From JBCDJG01 sp038748065 (GTDB lineage Bacteria > Pseudomonadota > Gammaproteobacteria > Pseudomonadales > Halieaceae), in NCBI GenBank assembly GCA_038748065.1, contig JBCDJG010000087.1:1-14984 (forward strand): DNA of 14,984 nucleotides. Reading direction: 5' to 3'. Each line of letters opens with the position of its first letter. The stretch's first letter is position 1. Positions 13,715-14,984 of this stretch are shown in pieces. Below the pieces are notes generated by a model, which saw only the letters and a program-made list of their open reading frames with translations, ran no database searches and was not told the DNA's origin. Made by a program: the position numbers and the translations under genes.

Positions 13715-13924
13715 ATGTCTAATACAGTTACTGGCACCGTTAAATGGTTCAACGAAACTAAAGGTTTTGGATTCATCGAGCAGAAATCAGGCCCCGATGT
13801 GTTTGCACATTACAGCGCGATTTCTGGCTCTGGTTTCAAGACATTGGCAGAAGGCCAACAGGTCGAGTTTTCAATAAGCCAAGGACAGAAGGGCCCCCAA
13901 GCGGAGAACATTCGGCCGCTATAA
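13715..13924 (+). CDS. Cold-shock domain protein, CspA family
   Basis: A 69-residue single cold-shock domain, normal length for CspA-type RNA chaperones that bind single-stranded nucleic acids. It begins with TGTVKWFNETKGFGFI (RNP1 KGFGFI, about residues 16-21), has RNP2-like DVFAHYSAI (about 29-37, Ala-His-Tyr in place of the usual Val-His-Phe), then GFKTLAEGQQVEF and the ending GPQAENIRPL. ATG 13715 has an AGGA site upstream. The long leader with hairpin suggests post-transcriptional control. The gene is followed by a GC hairpin and a small Lys-rich protein on the same strand. Confidence 0.96.
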   Translation: MSNTVTGTVKWFNETKGFGFIEQKSGPDVFAHYSAISGSGFKTLAEGQQVEFSISQGQKGPQAENIRPL

Positions 13925-13942
13925 CTAGTATCCGACGACACA

Positions 13943-13980
13943 ACCTGGGGTACGAGCCTTTTTCACGCTCTGCCCCAGTT
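13943..13980 (+). terminator. Hairpin after the cold-shock gene, possible terminator
   Basis: CTGGGG (13945-13950) pairs with CCCCAG (13973-13978), with inner GAGC/GCTC and a T-rich loop. No strong T run follows, so it may instead be a stabilising 3' structure or processing site. Confidence 0.4.
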
Positions 13981-14009
13981 ACTCTCCACGAGTCTTACAG
14001 GAGTCGGGT

Positions 14010-14153
14010 GTGGACAGAAAGAACTACAGTTGGGAAAAGCGCCAGCGCGAACTTGCAAAAAAGAAAAAGCAAGAAGAGAAGCGACTCAAGAAGGCCGCTG
14101 CAAAAGAGCAGCAGTCATCAGCTCAAGAACCACCTTCCGAATCATCTTCCTAA
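14010..14153 (+). CDS. Small Lys/Arg-rich coiled protein (47 residues)
   Basis: Starts at GTG 14010 with AGGAG six bases upstream and stops at TAA 14151-14153. The product begins DRKNYSWEKRQRELAKKKKQ after the initiator, continues EEKRLKKAAAKEQQ and ends in a Ser/Pro tail (EPPSESSS). The charged heptad-like pattern suggests a helix or coiled coil. Small proteins of the YSWEKRQ-ELAKKKKQEEKR type are, as far as I recall, found in several gammaproteobacteria with unknown function. Composition suggests nucleic-acid or ribosome contact, which is inference. The location directly after the cold-shock gene may mean shared transcription. Confidence 0.75.
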   Translation: MDRKNYSWEKRQRELAKKKKQEEKRLKKAAAKEQQSSAQEPPSESSS

Positions 14154-14199
14154 CTAAACTGCACTCCCCGTATACTAGTTTCCTTAAGAAGGAATTCTA

Positions 14200-14984
14200 G
14201 TGACAGCGCTTTCAATCCATCATCGGACGACCTACGACTATCGCGTGCCAGTGAAATTTGGCCCTCATCGCTTGATGCTACGGCCGCGCGAGAGCCGCAA
14301 CCTCCAGCTCCTGAAGCATGACCTGGTCTGCACGCCCGATGCCTCAGTAACTTGGGCGCAGGACGTATTAGGCAACGCGGTTGCCACCTCAGTTTTCTCC
14401 GAGGAGTCGGACAGGTTGATTTTCGATAGCTTTGCCGAACTAAGACTCGACGTCGAACGCTGGCCCGTCTTTGACATTGCCGCCTCTGCTACGAGCTACC
14501 CATTTCTATTGACCGATGACGATATGACTGATCTTGGGGCGCTGCGGCTGCAGAGTTATCTGGACTCTGACGGTCGACTTCGGGACTGGGCGTTAGGATT
14601 TGTAGCAGATAACTCTACTGATACTCTCACATTGCTGAAGGACATATCTTCTGGTGTTGCGGCGTACGTTGCCTATGAGGTTCGAGAGGAAGAGAACACT
14701 CAATCGCCAGAACAGACGCTAACTCGTAGAAGGGGGTCCTGCCGCGACTTTGCTGCGCTCTTTATCGATGCTGTGCGCAGCCTTGGTTTCGGAGCGCGCA
14801 TCGTCTCTGGATATCTTTACGATCCGGAGCACGGCGCGATAGGGTCAACCGCAAGCGGTTCCACCCATGCTTGGGCGGAGGTTTACGTCCCCGGCGCTAG
14901 CTGGATCACCTTCGACCCAACGAATCGAAGTTTAGGTGGCCACAACCTTATCCCGGTAGCCGTTGCGCGCCATATTCGCCAGAC
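14200..14984 (+). CDS. Transglutaminase-like protein (3' end beyond window)
   Basis: 261 codons are visible and the frame is open at the window edge. The N-terminal part (ALSIHHRTTYDYRVPVKFGPHRLMLRPRES) is the bacterial transglutaminase N-domain. The transglutaminase core follows with Cys181 (RRGSCRDFA), His223 (STHAWAEVYV) and Asp239 (TFDPTNR), the papain-like triad. Proteins of this architecture are putative cysteine proteases or peptidases and are often found with alpha-E and ATP-grasp partners, none of which is visible here. The start is GTG 14200, with AAGGA six bases before it; that site lies in one arm of a TTCCTT-AAG-AAGGAA hairpin (14180-14194), which may limit translation. Confidence 0.93.
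   Translation, partial: MTALSIHHRTTYDYRVPVKFGPHRLMLRPRESRNLQLLKHDLVCTPDASVTWAQDVLGNAVATSVFSEESDRLIFDSFAELRLDVERWPVFDIAASATSYPFLLTDDDMTDLGALRLQSYLDSDGRLRDWALGFVADNSTDTLTLLKDISSGVAAYVAYEVREEENTQSPEQTLTRRRGSCRDFAALFIDAVRSLGFGARIVSGYLYDPEHGAIGSTASGSTHAWAEVYVPGASWITFDPTNRSLGGHNLIPVAVARHIRQ

Overview
The window reads as a chromosomal segment of a gammaproteobacterium. Two blocks point that way: the rpsP-rimM-trmD-rplS cluster next to ffh, a CcsA/YpjD-type membrane protein and a CorB-type transporter (an order known from Pseudomonas and relatives), and the adjacent queA-tgt genes. The style of the proteins suggests a marine Cellvibrionales/Halieaceae-like lineage, but that is inference and was not tested by any search.

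Layout. Positions 1-57 hold the 3' end of an unknown plus-strand gene, closed by a perfect bidirectional terminator (91-118). Positions 189-3754 are minus-strand translation and secretion genes: rplS, trmD, rimM, rpsP (one operon) and ffh. Divergently on the plus strand are a cytochrome c assembly-type membrane protein (3868-4665) and a CorB/HlyC-CorC-type protein (4736-6004). Positions 5991-9797 are a tightly overlapping minus-strand run, in transcription order queA, tgt, a NIF3-like protein, a NudL-type Nudix hydrolase, a gamma-carbonic-anhydrase-like protein and a DUF1289 protein. Upstream of queA lie a terminator and a small protein with an acidic Glu/Ala/Pro tail. A tRNA-Leu(CAA) with a clear promoter (10377-10535) ends the core-like part.

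From about 10536 to 13500 the sequence looks accessory: visibly more AT-rich, with unrecognised single-membrane-span proteins, an ankyrin-repeat membrane protein and a 208-residue tyrosine recombinase consisting only of the catalytic domain. The most striking structure is here. The recombinase gene is bracketed by a perfect 20-bp inverted repeat (11835-11854 and 12603-12622). Related imperfect palindromes (core GTCCGC-TTTCG ... AGC-GACAT) sit at the edges of the neighbouring genes: 11078-11106, 12644-12674, 13309-13339 and 13380-13408. Each accessory gene is thus enclosed by palindromes of one family, giving a cassette-like arrangement beside a recombinase. A plain intergenic REP-like repeat family is the sober alternative.

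After this come a cold-shock gene with a long structured leader (13715-13924), a 47-residue Lys-rich small protein (14010-14153), and a transglutaminase-like protein cut by the right edge (14200-14984).

The core genes concern translation (ribosomal proteins S16 and L19, m1G37 tRNA methylation, ribosome maturation, queuosine synthesis), co-translational membrane targeting (Ffh) and housekeeping hydrolases. The accessory segment has no recognisable pathway.
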